This document shows, one piece after another, positions 20,167 to 33,435 of a stretch of DNA of 64,000 bases; position 1 is the first letter of the stretch; each line of letters opens with the position of its first letter. This DNA is from Myoxocephalus aenaeus. Taxonomy: Eukaryota > Chordata > Actinopteri > Perciformes > Cottidae. The notes beneath the pieces were generated by a model. The model made no database searches and was not told the DNA's origin. It saw only the letters and a program-made list of their open reading frames with translations. The translations under genes were made by a program, and so were the position numbers. Location of the stretch: contig JBAMJR010000529.1 of assembly GCA_038501785.1 (NCBI GenBank), positions 1-64,000 of the forward strand, given 5' to 3'.

Positions 20167-22192
20167 TTGTGCATTTGTGAAAATAAAATAAAGAGACAGT
20201 TTCTAAGACTAAGTTGTATGCTCTGACGTCAGGGTTCTATGCTTTGATCTCACGGTTCTATGCTCTGATCCTGAGGTTCTAAGAAAGAAAGAATGAGATA
20301 AATATTGCTCTGATTCTGTGCAGTGATCTCAAGGTTCTATGCTTTGATCCCAAGGTTCTATGCTCAGGTTAACGGTCATTTGGGGGGCGATGACTTCCAG
20401 GGCATACTTTGTCATACTTTACCCAGGTTTGAGGTCACGTTCTCTGGGTAAAGGTTGGGGAAATGCCCCTATAAAAGTGCATGGGACTCTGGGTCAGAGT
20501 CAGGGGAAGTAACAGGGACACTGGGGCACTGAAGGGTCATTTGGAGGAAGATGACTTCCAGGGCACTCGTGGTCTGACTTTACCCAGGCTTGAGGTCACT
20601 TTCTCTGGGTAAAGGTTGGGGAAATGCCCCTATAAAAGTACATGGGACTCTGGGTCAGAGTCAGGGGAAGTAACAGGGACACTGGGGAACTGGAGGGTCA
20701 TTTGGAGGGAGATGGCTTCCAGGGCACACATTGGCTAACTTTACCCAGGAATAAGGTCACCTTCTCTGGGTAAAAGTTGGGGTCATGTGACCCCCTTGAA
20801 CCACCTCTGGAGCTCACCCCCCTAACCCGGCTCACCCTCCGACCCCGTGGACCCACACTTAAGCACACCCCCTGAGTTAAAACCCCCTGTGCGCTTGTTT
20901 TAAAGTCCTGTGCCCCTGGTTCTCTAGAGTAAAGAAAGTCCGGGACCATGGATACAAAGAAAAGTGCTAGATGTTAGATGTATGCCCTTGGTTAGGTTGA
21001 TAGGTGAGTGGTTGAGGGATTGGGATTGGGAAAGTCACTCCCGGAATAGTTTATATGCAGAACATACACAATAAACTGAGTGAAAACATCGCTAACTCAA
21101 GATGGTTCAGATGAGTCTCTCTCGGGATGCGAACCGCCAACCATTGGAACCGGCGTTTTTTTCTGAAGGTCGCCGAGACTTGAAAGTCAACTCCCCCCAG
21201 TACAATGGCCGACGCGATTCCAACGGTACTACCGGCGAGCTAATCGGACCGTGCTAACCCGTGATGGTTCAGATGAGTCTCTCTCGGGCTGCGAACCGCC
21301 AACCACTGGCACCGGGTTTAAGCTAATGCCCTGCGCTTAGACCACTAGGCTAGCGGGGAAACGATGGAACCCGGAATCTGGAAATAGGTCTTTTATAAAG
21401 GTCATTGGACCCAGGCTACTTGAAACTGGGCTTTTGGATGAGTGGATTATCGTCGGCTTGTTGCGTTTTTTCCGGGAAGGTCGCAGAGACTTGAAACTCG
21501 ACTCCCCCACTATAATGGCCAATGCGATTCCAATGGTACTATCCGCGAGCTAATAGGACCATGGCAAGGCACTTTTCTGAGAATGAGTCATTTTGCTAAT
21601 TGAGCTTCTAACACCTTTGTTTGATATTCAAATGAGGTCAGGTGTTGATGGGTGAGTGGTTGAGGTAGGGGGAAAGGGATTGGGAAAGTCGCTCCTGGAA
21701 TAGTTCATATGCAAGAATATACACATCAACTGAGGCGAAACACTGCTAACTCAAGATGGTTCAAATGAGTCTATCTCAAGGTTCTATGCTCTGATCCTCA
21801 GGTTCTGAGAAATAAATCATGAGATCAATCTTGCTCTGACATCAGGGTTCTATGCTTTGATCTCAAGGTTCTATGCTCTGACATCAGGGTTCTATGCTTT
21901 GATCCCAAGGTTCTATGCTCTGATCCTCAGGTTTGAAGAGAGAAATAATGAGATACATCAGGCTTCTATGCTTTGATCTCAAGGTGCCATGCTCTGATCC
22001 TCAGGTTCTAAAAAAAGAAAGAAAGAGATACATCTTTACTTAACTAGATGCCTGACCATGGAGCCTGACCATGGAGGCCTGGGGCGGGTGTTGCTAAGCA
22101 GCTGCCGCTGCTCTGCCTAATTGAAAGAACTGCACCATGACCAGTGAGAACGGTCCCAGGAGGTGGGCTCAGGACGCAAACCCTTTGTGGTC

Positions 22193-22380
22193 ATCGCTTC
22201 TCGGCCTTTTGGCTAAGATCAAGTGTAGTATCTGTTCTTATCAGTTTAATATCTGATATGTCCTCTATACGAGGATGTCTTATTAAGCAGATTTTTAGCC
22301 TTGGGAGACGAAATAGGAGCTTGCTCTGTTCACTCCACGCATCGACCCGGTATTGCAGTATTGCTGGGAACGGTGCACCC
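22193..22380 (+). ncRNA. RNU2: U2 spliceosomal snRNA (unit 9)
   Basis: Identical to unit 1, T at position 67. Mixed markers (C upstream, second haplotype downstream) suggest a recombinant unit. Confidence 0.96.
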
Positions 22381-22728
22381 TTCAAATGCCTTGTGGACAA
22401 CAAAACACCAATCCGATGGAGCAGTCTGTCGTTGACTTTGATTCTGTCATCAACGATACAAGTCTCAGTCGCTGTCGGTCTTCAGGACATGTGTCAAACA
22501 AAGGGCCTGTGTACCTGTTACTGATGCCCCTCTCTCTATTGGAAGGGACACAGACTGTGCAATGGACACTGTTGCTCTCTTTAAAATGTGGGAACGCCCT
22601 CTTTAAAATATGGGCGTGGTAATGGGTGTGGCCTGTTGTTTTGAACACAGCACGTCAACCGAGGCTTACCGTGAGACATTTGACTGGGACGACTACATTA
22701 CCTGCTGCTCTTGACAAGAGGGCAGTAC

Positions 22729-22845
22729 TTACTTTGGTTTCTCTTCATAACGCACAAGTCTTTCGCCTTTTACTAAAGACTTCCGTGGAGAGGAACACCA
22801 ATGAGTTGAACCTATTTTTGACAGGCTTTGCCGTTCGGCTGAGCC
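22729..22845 (+). ncRNA. RNU5: U5 spliceosomal snRNA (unit 9)
   Basis: Same sequence as unit 1; loop 1 at 22765-22773. Confidence 0.93.
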
Positions 22846-24871
22846 TTGTGCATTTGTGAAAATAAAATAAAGAGACAGTTTCTAAGACTAAGTTGTATGC
22901 TCTGACGTCAGGGTTCTATGCTTTGATCTCACGGTTCTATGCTCTGATCCTGAGGTTCTAAGAAAGAAAGAATGAGATAAATATTGCTCTGATTCTGTGC
23001 AGTGATCTCAAGGTTCTATGCTTTGATCCCAAGGTTCTATGCTCAGGTTAACGGTCATTTGGGGGGCGATGACTTCCAGGGCATACTTTGTCATACTTTA
23101 CCCAGGTTTGAGGTCACGTTCTCTGGGTAAAGGTTGGGGAAATGCCCCTATAAAAGTGCATGGGACTCTGGGTCAGAGTCAGGGGAAGTAACAGGGACAC
23201 TGGGGCACTGAAGGGTCATTTGGAGGAAGATGACTTCCAGGGCACTCGTGGTCTGACTTTACCCAGGCTTGAGGTCACTTTCTCTGGGTAAAGGTTGGGG
23301 AAATGCCCCTATAAAAGTACATGGGACTCTGGGTCAGAGTCAGGGGAAGTAACAGGGACACTGGGGAACTGGAGGGTCATTTGGAGGGAGATGGCTTCCA
23401 GGGCACACATTGGCTAACTTTACCCAGGAATAAGGTCACCTTCTCTGGGTAAAAGTTGGGGTCATGTGACCCCCTTGAACCACCTCTGGAGCTCACCCCC
23501 CTAACCCGGCTCACCCTCCGACCCCGTGGACCCACACTTAAGCACACCCCCTGAGTTAAAACCCCCTGTGCGCTTGTTTTAAAGTCCTGTGCCCCTGGTT
23601 CTCTAGAGTAAAGAAAGTCCGGGACCATGGATACAAAGAAAAGTGCTAGATGTTAGATGTATGCCCTTGGTTAGGTTGATAGGTGAGTGGTTGAGGGATT
23701 GGGATTGGGAAAGTCACTCCCGGAATAGTTTATATGCAGAACATACACAATAAACTGAGTGAAAACATCGCTAACTCAAGATGGTTCAGATGAGTCTCTC
23801 TCGGGATGCGAACCGCCAACCATTGGAACCGGCGTTTTTTTCTGAAGGTCGCCGAGACTTGAAAGTCAACTCCCCCCAGTACAATGGCCGACGCGATTCC
23901 AACGGTACTACCGGCGAGCTAATCGGACCGTGCTAACCCGTGATGGTTCAGATGAGTCTCTCTCGGGCTGCGAACCGCCAACCACTGGCACCGGGTTTAA
24001 GCTAATGCCCTGCGCTTAGACCACTAGGCTAGCGGGGAAACGATGGAACCCGGAATCTGGAAATAGGTCTTTTATAAAGGTCATTGGACCCAGGCTACTT
24101 GAAACTGGGCTTTTGGATGAGTGGATTATCGTCGGCTTGTTGCGTTTTTTCCGGGAAGGTCGCAGAGACTTGAAACTCGACTCCCCCACTATAATGGCCA
24201 ATGCGATTCCAATGGTACTATCCGCGAGCTAATAGGACCATGGCAAGGCACTTTTCTGAGAATGAGTCATTTTGCTAATTGAGCTTCTAACACCTTTGTT
24301 TGATATTCAAATGAGGTCAGGTGTTGATGGGTGAGTGGTTGAGGTAGGGGGAAAGGGATTGGGAAAGTCGCTCCTGGAATAGTTCATATGCAAGAATATA
24401 CACATCAACTGAGGCGAAACACTGCTAACTCAAGATGGTTCAAATGAGTCTATCTCAAGGTTCTATGCTCTGATCCTCAGGTTCTGAGAAATACATCATG
24501 AGATCAATCTTGCTCTGACATCAGGGTTCTATGCTTTGATCTCAAGGTTCTATGCTCTGACATCAGGGTTCTATGCTTTGATCCCAAGGTTCTATGCTCT
24601 GATCCTCAGGTTTGAAGAGAGAAATAATGAGATACATCAGGCTTCTATGCTTTGATCTCAAGGTGCCATGCTCTGATCCTCAGGTTCTAAAAAAAGAAAG
24701 AAAGAGATACATCTTTACTTAACTAGATGCCTGACCATGGAGCCTGACCATGGAGGCCTGGGGCGGGTGTTGCTAAGCAGCTGCCGCTGCTCTGCCTAAT
24801 TGAAAGAACTGCACCATGACCAGTGAGAACGGTCCCAGGAGGTGGGCTCAGGACGCAAACCCTTTGTGGTC

Positions 24872-25059
24872 ATCGCTTCTCGGCCTTTTGGCTAAGATCA
24901 AGTGTAGTATCTGTTCTTATCAGTTTAATATCTGATATGTCCTCTATACGAGGATGTCTTATTAAGCAGATTTTTAGCCTTGGGAGACGAAATAGGAGCT
25001 TGCTCTGTTCACTCCACGCATCGACCCGGTATTGCAGTATTGCTGGGAACGGTGCACCC
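24872..25059 (+). ncRNA. RNU2: U2 spliceosomal snRNA (unit 10)
   Basis: Identical to unit 1, T at position 67. A private A-to-C change (24494) lies in the upstream minisatellite. Last long unit before block 2. Confidence 0.96.
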
Positions 25060-25407
25060 TTCAAATGCCTTGTGGACAACAAAACACCAATCCGATGGAG
25101 CAGTCTGTCGTTGACTTTGATTCTGTCATCAACGATACAAGTCTCAGTCGCTGTCGGTCTTCAGGACATGTGTCAAACAAAGGGCCTGTGTACCTGTTAC
25201 TGATGCCCCTCTCTCTATTGGAAGGGACACAGACTGTGCAATGGACACTGTTGCTCTCTTTAAAATGTGGGAACGCCCTCTTTAAAATATGGGCGTGGTA
25301 ATGGGTGTGGCCTGTTGTTTTGAACACAGCACGTCAACCGAGGCTTACCGTGAGACATTTGACTGGGACGACTACATTACCTGCTGCTCTTGACAAGAGG
25401 GCAGTAC

Positions 25408-25524
25408 TTACTTTGGTTTCTCTTCATAACGCACAAGTCTTTCGCCTTTTACTAAAGACTTCCGTGGAGAGGAACACCAATGAGTTGAACCTATTTTTGA
25501 CAGGCTTTGCCGTTCGGCTGAGCC
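25408..25524 (+). ncRNA. RNU5: U5 spliceosomal snRNA (unit 10)
   Basis: Same sequence as unit 1. Last U5 before block 2 with the intact GGGCGTGG box. Confidence 0.93.
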
Positions 25525-27508
25525 TTGTGCATTTGTGAAAATAAAATAAAGAGACAGTTTCTAAGACTAAGTTGTATGCTCTGACGTCAGGGTTCTATGC
25601 TTTGATCTCACGGTTCTATGCTCTGATCCTGAGGTTCTAAGAAAGAAAGAATGAGATAAATATTGCTCTGATTCTGTGCAGTGATCTCAAGGTTCTATGC
25701 TTTGATCCCAAGGTTCTATGCTCAGGTTAACGGTCATTTGGGGGGCGATGACTTCCAGGGCATACTTTGTCATACTTTACCCAGGTTTGAGGTCACGTTC
25801 TCTGGGTAAAGGTTGGGGAAATGCCCCTATAAAAGTGCATGGGACTCTGGGTCAGAGTCAGGGGAAGTAACAGGGACACTGGGGCACTGAAGGGTCATTT
25901 GGAGGAAGATGACTTCCAGGGCACTCGTGGTCTGACTTTACCCAGGCTTGAGGTCACTTTCTCTGGGTAAAGGTTGGGGAAATGCCCCTATAAAAGTACA
26001 TGGGACTCTGGGTCAGAGTCAGGGGAAGTAACAGGGACACTGGGGAACTGGAGGGTCATTTGGAGGGAGATGGCTTCCAGGGCACACATTGGCTAACTTT
26101 ACCCAGGAATAAGGTCACCTTCTCTGGGTAAAAGTTGGGGTCATGTGACCCCCTTGAACCACCTCTGGAGCTCACCCCCCTAACCCGGCTCACCCTCCGA
26201 CCCCGTGGACCCACACTTAAGCACACCCCCTGAGTTAAAACCCCCTGTGCGCTTGTTTTAAAGTCCTGTGCCCCTGGTTCTCTAGAGTAAAGAAAGTCCG
26301 GGACCATGGATACAAAGAAAAGTGCTAGATGTTAGATGTATGCCCTTGGTTAGGTTGATAGGTGAGTGGTTGAGGGATTGGGATTGGGAAAGTCACTCCC
26401 GGAATAGTTTATATGCAGAACATACACAATAAACTGAGTGAAAACATCGCTAACTCAAGATGGTTCAGATGAGTCTCTCTCGGGATGCGAACCGCCAACC
26501 ATTGGAACCGGCGTTTTTTTCTGAAGGTCGCCGAGACTTGAAAGTCAACTCCCCCCAGTACAATGGCCGACGCGATTCCAACGGTACTACCGGCGAGCTA
26601 ATCGGACCGTGCTAACCCGAGATGGTTCAGATGAGTCTCTCTCGGGCTGCGAACCGCCAACCACTGGCACCGGGTTTAAGCTAATGCCCTGCGCTTAGAC
26701 CACTAGGCTAGCGGGGAAACGATGGAACCCGGAATCTGGAAATAGGTCTTTTATAAAGGTCATTGGACCCAGGCTACTTGAAACTGGGCTTTTGGATGAG
26801 TGGATTATCGTCGGCTTGTTGCGTTTTTTCCGGGAAGGTCGCAGAGACTTGAAACTCGACTCCCCCACTATAATGGCCAATGCGATTCCAATGGTACTAT
26901 CCGCGAGCTAATAGGACCATGGCAAGGCACTTTTCTGAGAATGAGTCATTTTGCTAATTGAGCTTCTAACACCTTTGTTTGATATTCAAATGAGGTCAGG
27001 TGTTGATGGGTGAGTGGTTGAGGTAGGGGGAAAGGGATTGGGAAAGTCGCTCCTGGAATAGTTCATATGCAAGAATATACACATCAACTGAGGCGAAACA
27101 CTGCTAACTCAAGATGGTTCAAATGAGTCTATCTCAAGGTTCTATGCTCTGATCCTCAGGTTCTGAGAAATAAATCATGAGATCAATCTTGCTCTGACAT
27201 CAGGGTTCTATGCTTTGATCCCAAGGTTCTATGCTCTGATCCTCAGGTTTGAAGAGAGAAATAATGAGATACATCAGGCTTCTATGCTTTGATCTCAAGG
27301 TGCCATGCTCTGATCCTCAGGTTCTAAAAAAAGAAAGAAAGAGATACATCTTTACTTAACTAGATGCCTGACCATGGAGCCTGACCATGGAGGCCTGGGG
27401 CGGGTGTTGCTAAGCAGCTGCCGCGGCTCTGCCTAATTGAAAGAACTGCACCATGACCAGTGAGAACGGTCCCAGGAGGTGGGCTCAGGACGCAAACCCT
27501 TTGTGGTC

Positions 27509-27696
27509 ATCGCTTCTCGGCCTTTTGGCTAAGATCAAGTGTAGTATCTGTTCTTATCAGTTTAATATCTGATATGTCCTCTATACGAGGATGTCTTATT
27601 AAGCAGATTTTTAGCCTTGGGAGACGAAATAGGAGCTTGCTCTGTTCACTCCACGCATCGACCCGGTATTGCAGTATTGCTGGGAACGGTGCACCC
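27509..27696 (+). ncRNA. RNU2: U2 spliceosomal snRNA (unit 11)
   Basis: Gene identical to unit 1. First unit with the 42-bp upstream deletion and with CCGCGG (27421-27426) about 85 bp upstream; PSE unchanged at 27448-27469. Confidence 0.96.
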
Positions 27697-28045
27697 TTCA
27701 AATGCCTTGTGGACAACAAAACACCAATCCGATGGAGCAGTCTGTCGTTGACTTTGATTCTGTCATCAACGATACAAGTCTCAGTCGCTGTCGGTCTTCA
27801 GGACATGTGTCAAACAAAGGGCCTGTGTACCTGTTACTGATGCCCCTCTCTCTATTGGAAGGGACACAGACTGTGCAATGGACACTGTTGCTCTCTTTAA
27901 AATGTGGGAACGCCCTCTTTAAAATATGGTCGTGGTAATGGGTGTGGCCTGTTGTTTTGAACACAGCACGTCAAGCCGAGGCTTACCGTGAGACATTTGA
28001 CTGGGACGACTACATTACCTGCTGCTCTTGACAAGAGGGCAGTAC

Positions 28046-28162
28046 TTACTTTGGTTTCTCTTCATAACGCACAAGTCTTTCGCCTTTTACTAAAGACTTC
28101 CGTGGAGAGGAACACCAATGAGTTGAACCTATTTTTGACAGGCTTTGCCGTTCGGCTGAGCC
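28046..28162 (+). ncRNA. RNU5: U5 spliceosomal snRNA (unit 11)
   Basis: Gene identical to unit 1. The first distal box reads GGTCGTGG (T at 27930), and one extra G at 27975 puts this U5 537 bp from the U2 start instead of 536. Confidence 0.93.
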
Positions 28163-30146
28163 TTGTGCATTTGTGAAAATAAAATAAAGAGACAGTTTCT
28201 AAGACTAAGTTGTATGCTCTGACGTCAGGGTTCTATGCTTTGATCTCACGGTTCTATGCTCTGATCCTGAGGTTCTAAGAAAGAAAGAATGAGATAAATA
28301 TTGCTCTGATTCTGTGCAGTGATCTCAAGGTTCTATGCTTTGATCCCAAGGTTCTATGCTCAGGTTAACGGTCATTTGGGGGGCGATGACTTCCAGGGCA
28401 TACTTTGTCATACTTTACCCAGGTTTGAGGTCACGTTCTCTGGGTAAAGGTTGGGGAAATGCCCCTATAAAAGTGCATGGGACTCTGGGTCAGAGTCAGG
28501 GGAAGTAACAGGGACACTGGGGCACTGAAGGGTCATTTGGAGGAAGATGACTTCCAGGGCACTCGTGGTCTGACTTTACCCAGGCTTGAGGTCACTTTCT
28601 CTGGGTAAAGGTTGGGGAAATGCCCCTATAAAAGTACATGGGACTCTGGGTCAGAGTCAGGGGAAGTAACAGGGACACTGGGGAACTGGAGGGTCATTTG
28701 GAGGGAGATGGCTTCCAGGGCACACATTGGCTAACTTTACCCAGGAATAAGGTCACCTTCTCTGGGTAAAAGTTGGGGTCATGTGACCCCCTTGAACCAC
28801 CTCTGGAGCTCACCCCCCTAACCCGGCTCACCCTCCGACCCCGTGGACCCACACTTAAGCACACCCCCTGAGTTAAAACCCCCTGTGCGCTTGTTTTAAA
28901 GTCCTGTGCCCCTGGTTCTCTAGAGTAAAGAAAGTCCGGGACCATGGATACAAAGAAAAGTGCTAGATGTTAGATGTATGCCCTTGGTTAGGTTGATAGG
29001 TGAGTGGTTGAGGGATTGGGATTGGGAAAGTCACTCCCGGAATAGTTTATATGCAGAACATACACAATAAACTGAGTGAAAACATCGCTAACTCAAGATG
29101 GTTCAGATGAGTCTCTCTCGGGATGCGAACCGCCAACCATTGGAACCGGCGTTTTTTTCTGAAGGTCGCCGAGACTTGAAAGTCAACTCCCCCCAGTACA
29201 ATGGCCGACGCGATTCCAACGGTACTACCGGCGAGCTAATCGGACCGTGCTAACCCGAGATGGTTCAGATGAGTCTCTCTCGGGCTGCGAACCGCCAACC
29301 ACTGGCACCGGGTTTAAGCTAATGCCCTGCGCTTAGACCACTAGGCTAGCGGGGAAACGATGGAACCCGGAATCTGGAAATAGGTCTTTTATAAAGGTCA
29401 TTGGACCCAGGCTACTTGAAACTGGGCTTTTGGATGAGTGGATTATCGTCGGCTTGTTGCGTTTTTTCCGGGAAGGTCGCAGAGACTTGAAACTCGACTC
29501 CCCCACTATAATGGCCAATGCGATTCCAATGGTACTATCCGCGAGCTAATAGGACCATGGCAAGGCACTTTTCTGAGAATGAGTCATTTTGCTAATTGAG
29601 CTTCTAACACCTTTGTTTGATATTCAAATGAGGTCAGGTGTTGATGGGTGAGTGGTTGAGGTAGGGGGAAAGGGATTGGGAAAGTCGCTCCTGGAATAGT
29701 TCATATGCAAGAATATACACATCAACTGAGGCGAAACACTGCTAACTCAAGATGGTTCAAATGAGTCTATCTCAAGGTTCTATGCTCTGATCCTCAGGTT
29801 CTGAGAAATAAATCATGAGATCAATCTTGCTCTGACATCAGGGTTCTATGCTTTGATCCCAAGGTTCTATGCTCTGATCCTCAGGTTTGAAGAGAGAAAT
29901 AATGAGATACATCAGGCTTCTATGCTTTGATCTCAAGGTGCCATGCTCTGATCCTCAGGTTCTAAAAAAAGAAAGAAAGAGATACATCTTTACTTAACTA
30001 GATGCCTGACCATGGAGCCTGACCATGGAGGCCTGGGGCGGGTGTTGCTAAGCAGCTGCCGCGGCTCTGCCTAATTGAAAGAACTGCACCATGACCAGTG
30101 AGAACGGTCCCAGGAGGTGGGCTCAGGACGCAAACCCTTTGTGGTC

Positions 30147-30334
30147 ATCGCTTCTCGGCCTTTTGGCTAAGATCAAGTGTAGTATCTGTTCTTATCAGTT
30201 TAATATCTGATATGTCCTCTATACGAGGATGTCTTATTAAGCAGATTTTTAGCCTTGGGAGACGAAATAGGAGCTTGCTCTGTTCACTCCACGCATCGAC
30301 CCGGTATTGCAGTATTGCTGGGAACGGTGCACCC
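30147..30334 (+). ncRNA. RNU2: U2 spliceosomal snRNA (unit 12)
   Basis: Identical to unit 1; block 2 promoter variants. Confidence 0.96.
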
Positions 30335-30682
30335 TTCAAATGCCTTGTGGACAACAAAACACCAATCCGATGGAGCAGTCTGTCGTTGACTTTGATTCTG
30401 TCATCAACGATACAAGTCTCAGTCGCTGTCGGTCTTCAGGACATGTGTCAAACAAAGGGCCTGTGTACCTGTTACTGATGCCCCTCTCTCTATTGGAAGG
30501 GACACAGACTGTGCAATGGACACTGTTGCTCTCTTTAAAATGTGGGAACGCCCTCTTTAAAATATGGTCGTGGTAATGGGTGTGGCCTGTTGTTTTGAAC
30601 ACAGCACGTCAACCGAGGCTTACCGTGAGACATTTGACTGGGACGACTACATTACCTGCTGCTCTTGACAAGAGGGCAGTAC

Positions 30683-30799
30683 TTACTTTGGTTTCTCTTC
30701 ATAACGCACAAGTCTTTCGCCTTTTACTAAAGACTTCCGTGGAGAGGAACACCAATGAGTTGAACCTATTTTTGACAGGCTTTGCCGTTCGGCTGAGCC
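30683..30799 (+). ncRNA. RNU5: U5 spliceosomal snRNA (unit 12)
   Basis: Identical to unit 1; first distal box GGTCGTGG. Confidence 0.93.
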
Positions 30800-32782
30800 T
30801 TGTGCATTTGTGAAAATAAAATAAAGAGACAGTTTCTAAGACTAAGTTGTATGCTCTGACGTCAGGGTTCTATGCTTTGATCTCACGGTTCTATGCTCTG
30901 ATCCTGAGGTTCTAAGAAAGAAAGAATGAGATAAATATTGCTCTGATTCTGTGCAGTGATCTCAAGGTTCTATGCTTTGATCCCAAGGTTCTATGCTCAG
31001 GTTAACGGTCATTTGGGGGGCGATGACTTCCAGGGCATACTTTGTCATACTTTACCCAGGTTTGAGGTCACGTTCTCTGGGTAAAGGTTGGGGAAATGCC
31101 CCTATAAAAGTGCATGGGACTCTGGGTCAGAGTCAGGGGAAGTAACAGGGACACTGGGGCACTGAAGGGTCATTTGGAGGAAGATGACTTCCAGGGCACT
31201 CGTGGTCTGACTTTACCCAGGCTTGAGGTCACTTTCTCTGGGTAAAGGTTGGGGAAATGCCCCTATAAAAGTACATGGGACTCTGGGTCAGAGTCAGGGG
31301 AAGTAACAGGGACACTGGGGAACTGGAGGGTCATTTGGAGGGAGATGGCTTCCAGGGCACACATTGGCTAACTTTACCCAGGAATAAGGTCACCTTCTCT
31401 GGGTAAAAGTTGGGGTCATGTGACCCCCTTGAACCACCTCTGGAGCTCACCCCCCTAACCCGGCTCACCCTCCGACCCCGTGGACCCACACTTAAGCACA
31501 CCCCCTGAGTTAAAACCCCCTGTGCGCTTGTTTTAAAGTCCTGTGCCCCTGGTTCTCTAGAGTAAAGAAAGTCCGGGACCATGGATACAAAGAAAAGTGC
31601 TAGATGTTAGATGTATGCCCTTGGTTAGGTTGATAGGTGAGTGGTTGAGGGATTGGGATTGGGAAAGTCACTCCCGGAATAGTTTATATGCAGAACATAC
31701 ACAATAAACTGAGTGAAAACATCGCTAACTCAAGATGGTTCAGATGAGTCTCTCTCGGGATGCGAACCGCCAACCATTGGAACCGGCGTTTTTTTCTGAA
31801 GGTCGCCGAGACTTGAAAGTCAACTCCCCCCAGTACAATGGCCGACGCGATTCCAACGGTACTACCGGCGAGCTAATCGGACCGTGCTAACCCGAGATGG
31901 TTCAGATGAGTCTCTCTCGGGCTGCGAACCGCCAACCACTGGCACCGGGTTTAAGCTAATGCCCTGCGCTTAGACCACTAGGCTAGCGGGGAAACGATGG
32001 AACCCGGAATCTGGAAATAGGTCTTTTATAAAGGTCATTGGACCCAGGCTACTTGAAACTGGGCTTTTGGATGAGTGGATTATCGTCGGCTTGTTGCGTT
32101 TTTTCCGGGAAGGTCGCAGAGACTTGAAACTCGACTCCCCCACTATAATGGCCAATGCGATTCCAATGGTACTATCCGCGAGCTAATAGGACCATGGCAA
32201 GGCACTTTTCTGAGAATGAGTCATTTTGCTAATTGAGCTTCTAACACCTTTGTTTGATATTCAAATGAGGTCAGGTGTTGATGGGTGAGTGGTTGAGGTA
32301 GGGGGAAAGGGATTGGAAAGTCGCTCCTGGAATAGTTCATATGCAAGAATATACACATCAACTGAGGCGAAACACTGCTAACTCAAGATGGTTCAAATGA
32401 GTCTATCTCAAGGTTCTATGCTCTGATCCTCAGGTTCTGAGAAATAAATCATGAGATCAATCTTGCTCTGACATCAGGGTTCTATGCTTTGATCCCAAGG
32501 TTCTATGCTCTGATCCTCAGGTTTGAAGAGAGAAATAATGAGATACATCAGGCTTCTATGCTTTGATCTCAAGGTGCCATGCTCTGATCCTCAGGTTCTA
32601 AAAAAAGAAAGAAAGAGATACATCTTTACTTAACTAGATGCCTGACCATGGAGCCTGACCATGGAGGCCTGGGGCGGGTGTTGCTAAGCAGCTGCCGCGG
32701 CTCTGCCTAATTGAAAGAACTGCACCATGACCAGTGAGAACGGTCCCAGGAGGTGGGCTCAGGACGCAAACCCTTTGTGGTC

Positions 32783-32970
32783 ATCGCTTCTCGGCCTTTT
32801 GGCTAAGATCAAGTGTAGTATCTGTTCTTATCAGTTTAATATCTGATATGTCCTCTATACGAGGATGTCTTATTAAGCAGATTTTTAGCCTTGGGAGACG
32901 AAATAGGAGCTTGCTCTGTTCACTCCACGCATCGACCCGGTATTGCAGTATTGCTGGGAACGGTGCACCC
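32783..32970 (+). ncRNA. RNU2: U2 spliceosomal snRNA (unit 13)
   Basis: Identical to unit 1. One G is missing near 32316 in the far upstream spacer. Confidence 0.96.
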
Positions 32971-33318
32971 TTCAAATGCCTTGTGGACAACAAAACACCA
33001 ATCCGATGGAGCAGTCTGTCGTTGACTTTGATTCTGTCATCAACGATACAAGTCTCAGTCGCTGTCGGTCTTCAGGACATGTGTCAAACAAAGGGCCTGT
33101 GTACCTGTTACTGATGCCCCTCTCTCTATTGGAAGGGACACAGACTGTGCAATGGACACTGTTGCTCTCTTTAAAATGTGGGAACGCCCTCTTTAAAATA
33201 TGGTCGTGGTAATGGGTGTGGCCTGTTGTTTTGAACACAGCACGTCAACCGAGGCTTACCGTGAGACATTTGACTGGGACGACTACATTACCTGCTGCTC
33301 TTGACAAGAGGGCAGTAC

Positions 33319-33435
33319 TTACTTTGGTTTCTCTTCATAACGCACAAGTCTTTCGCCTTTTACTAAAGACTTCCGTGGAGAGGAACACCAATGAGTTGAA
33401 CCTATTTTTGACAGGCTTTGCCGTTCGGCTGAGCC
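33319..33435 (+). ncRNA. RNU5: U5 spliceosomal snRNA (unit 13)
   Basis: Identical to unit 1; first distal box GGTCGTGG. A T run is one base longer at 34425-34432 in the downstream spacer. Confidence 0.93.

Larger units (their letters stand above)
1..26790 (+). repeat. Array block 1: units 1-10, long form
   Basis: Ten units of exactly 2679 bp. They have T at U2 position 67 and the full four-monomer core of the upstream minisatellite. Markers at unit offsets 128 (C/T), 1701 (C/G), 2421 (A/C) and 2509 (A/T) vary between units. Units 1, 3, 5 and 7 read C,C,A,A. Unit 2 reads T,C,A,A. Unit 4 reads T,G,C,A. Units 6 and 8 read T,G,C,T. Unit 9 reads C,G,C,T and unit 10 C,G,C,A. Units 3-8 therefore alternate between two haplotypes. 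Unit 10 resembles block 2 at these sites and may be its closest relative. Confidence 0.9.
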
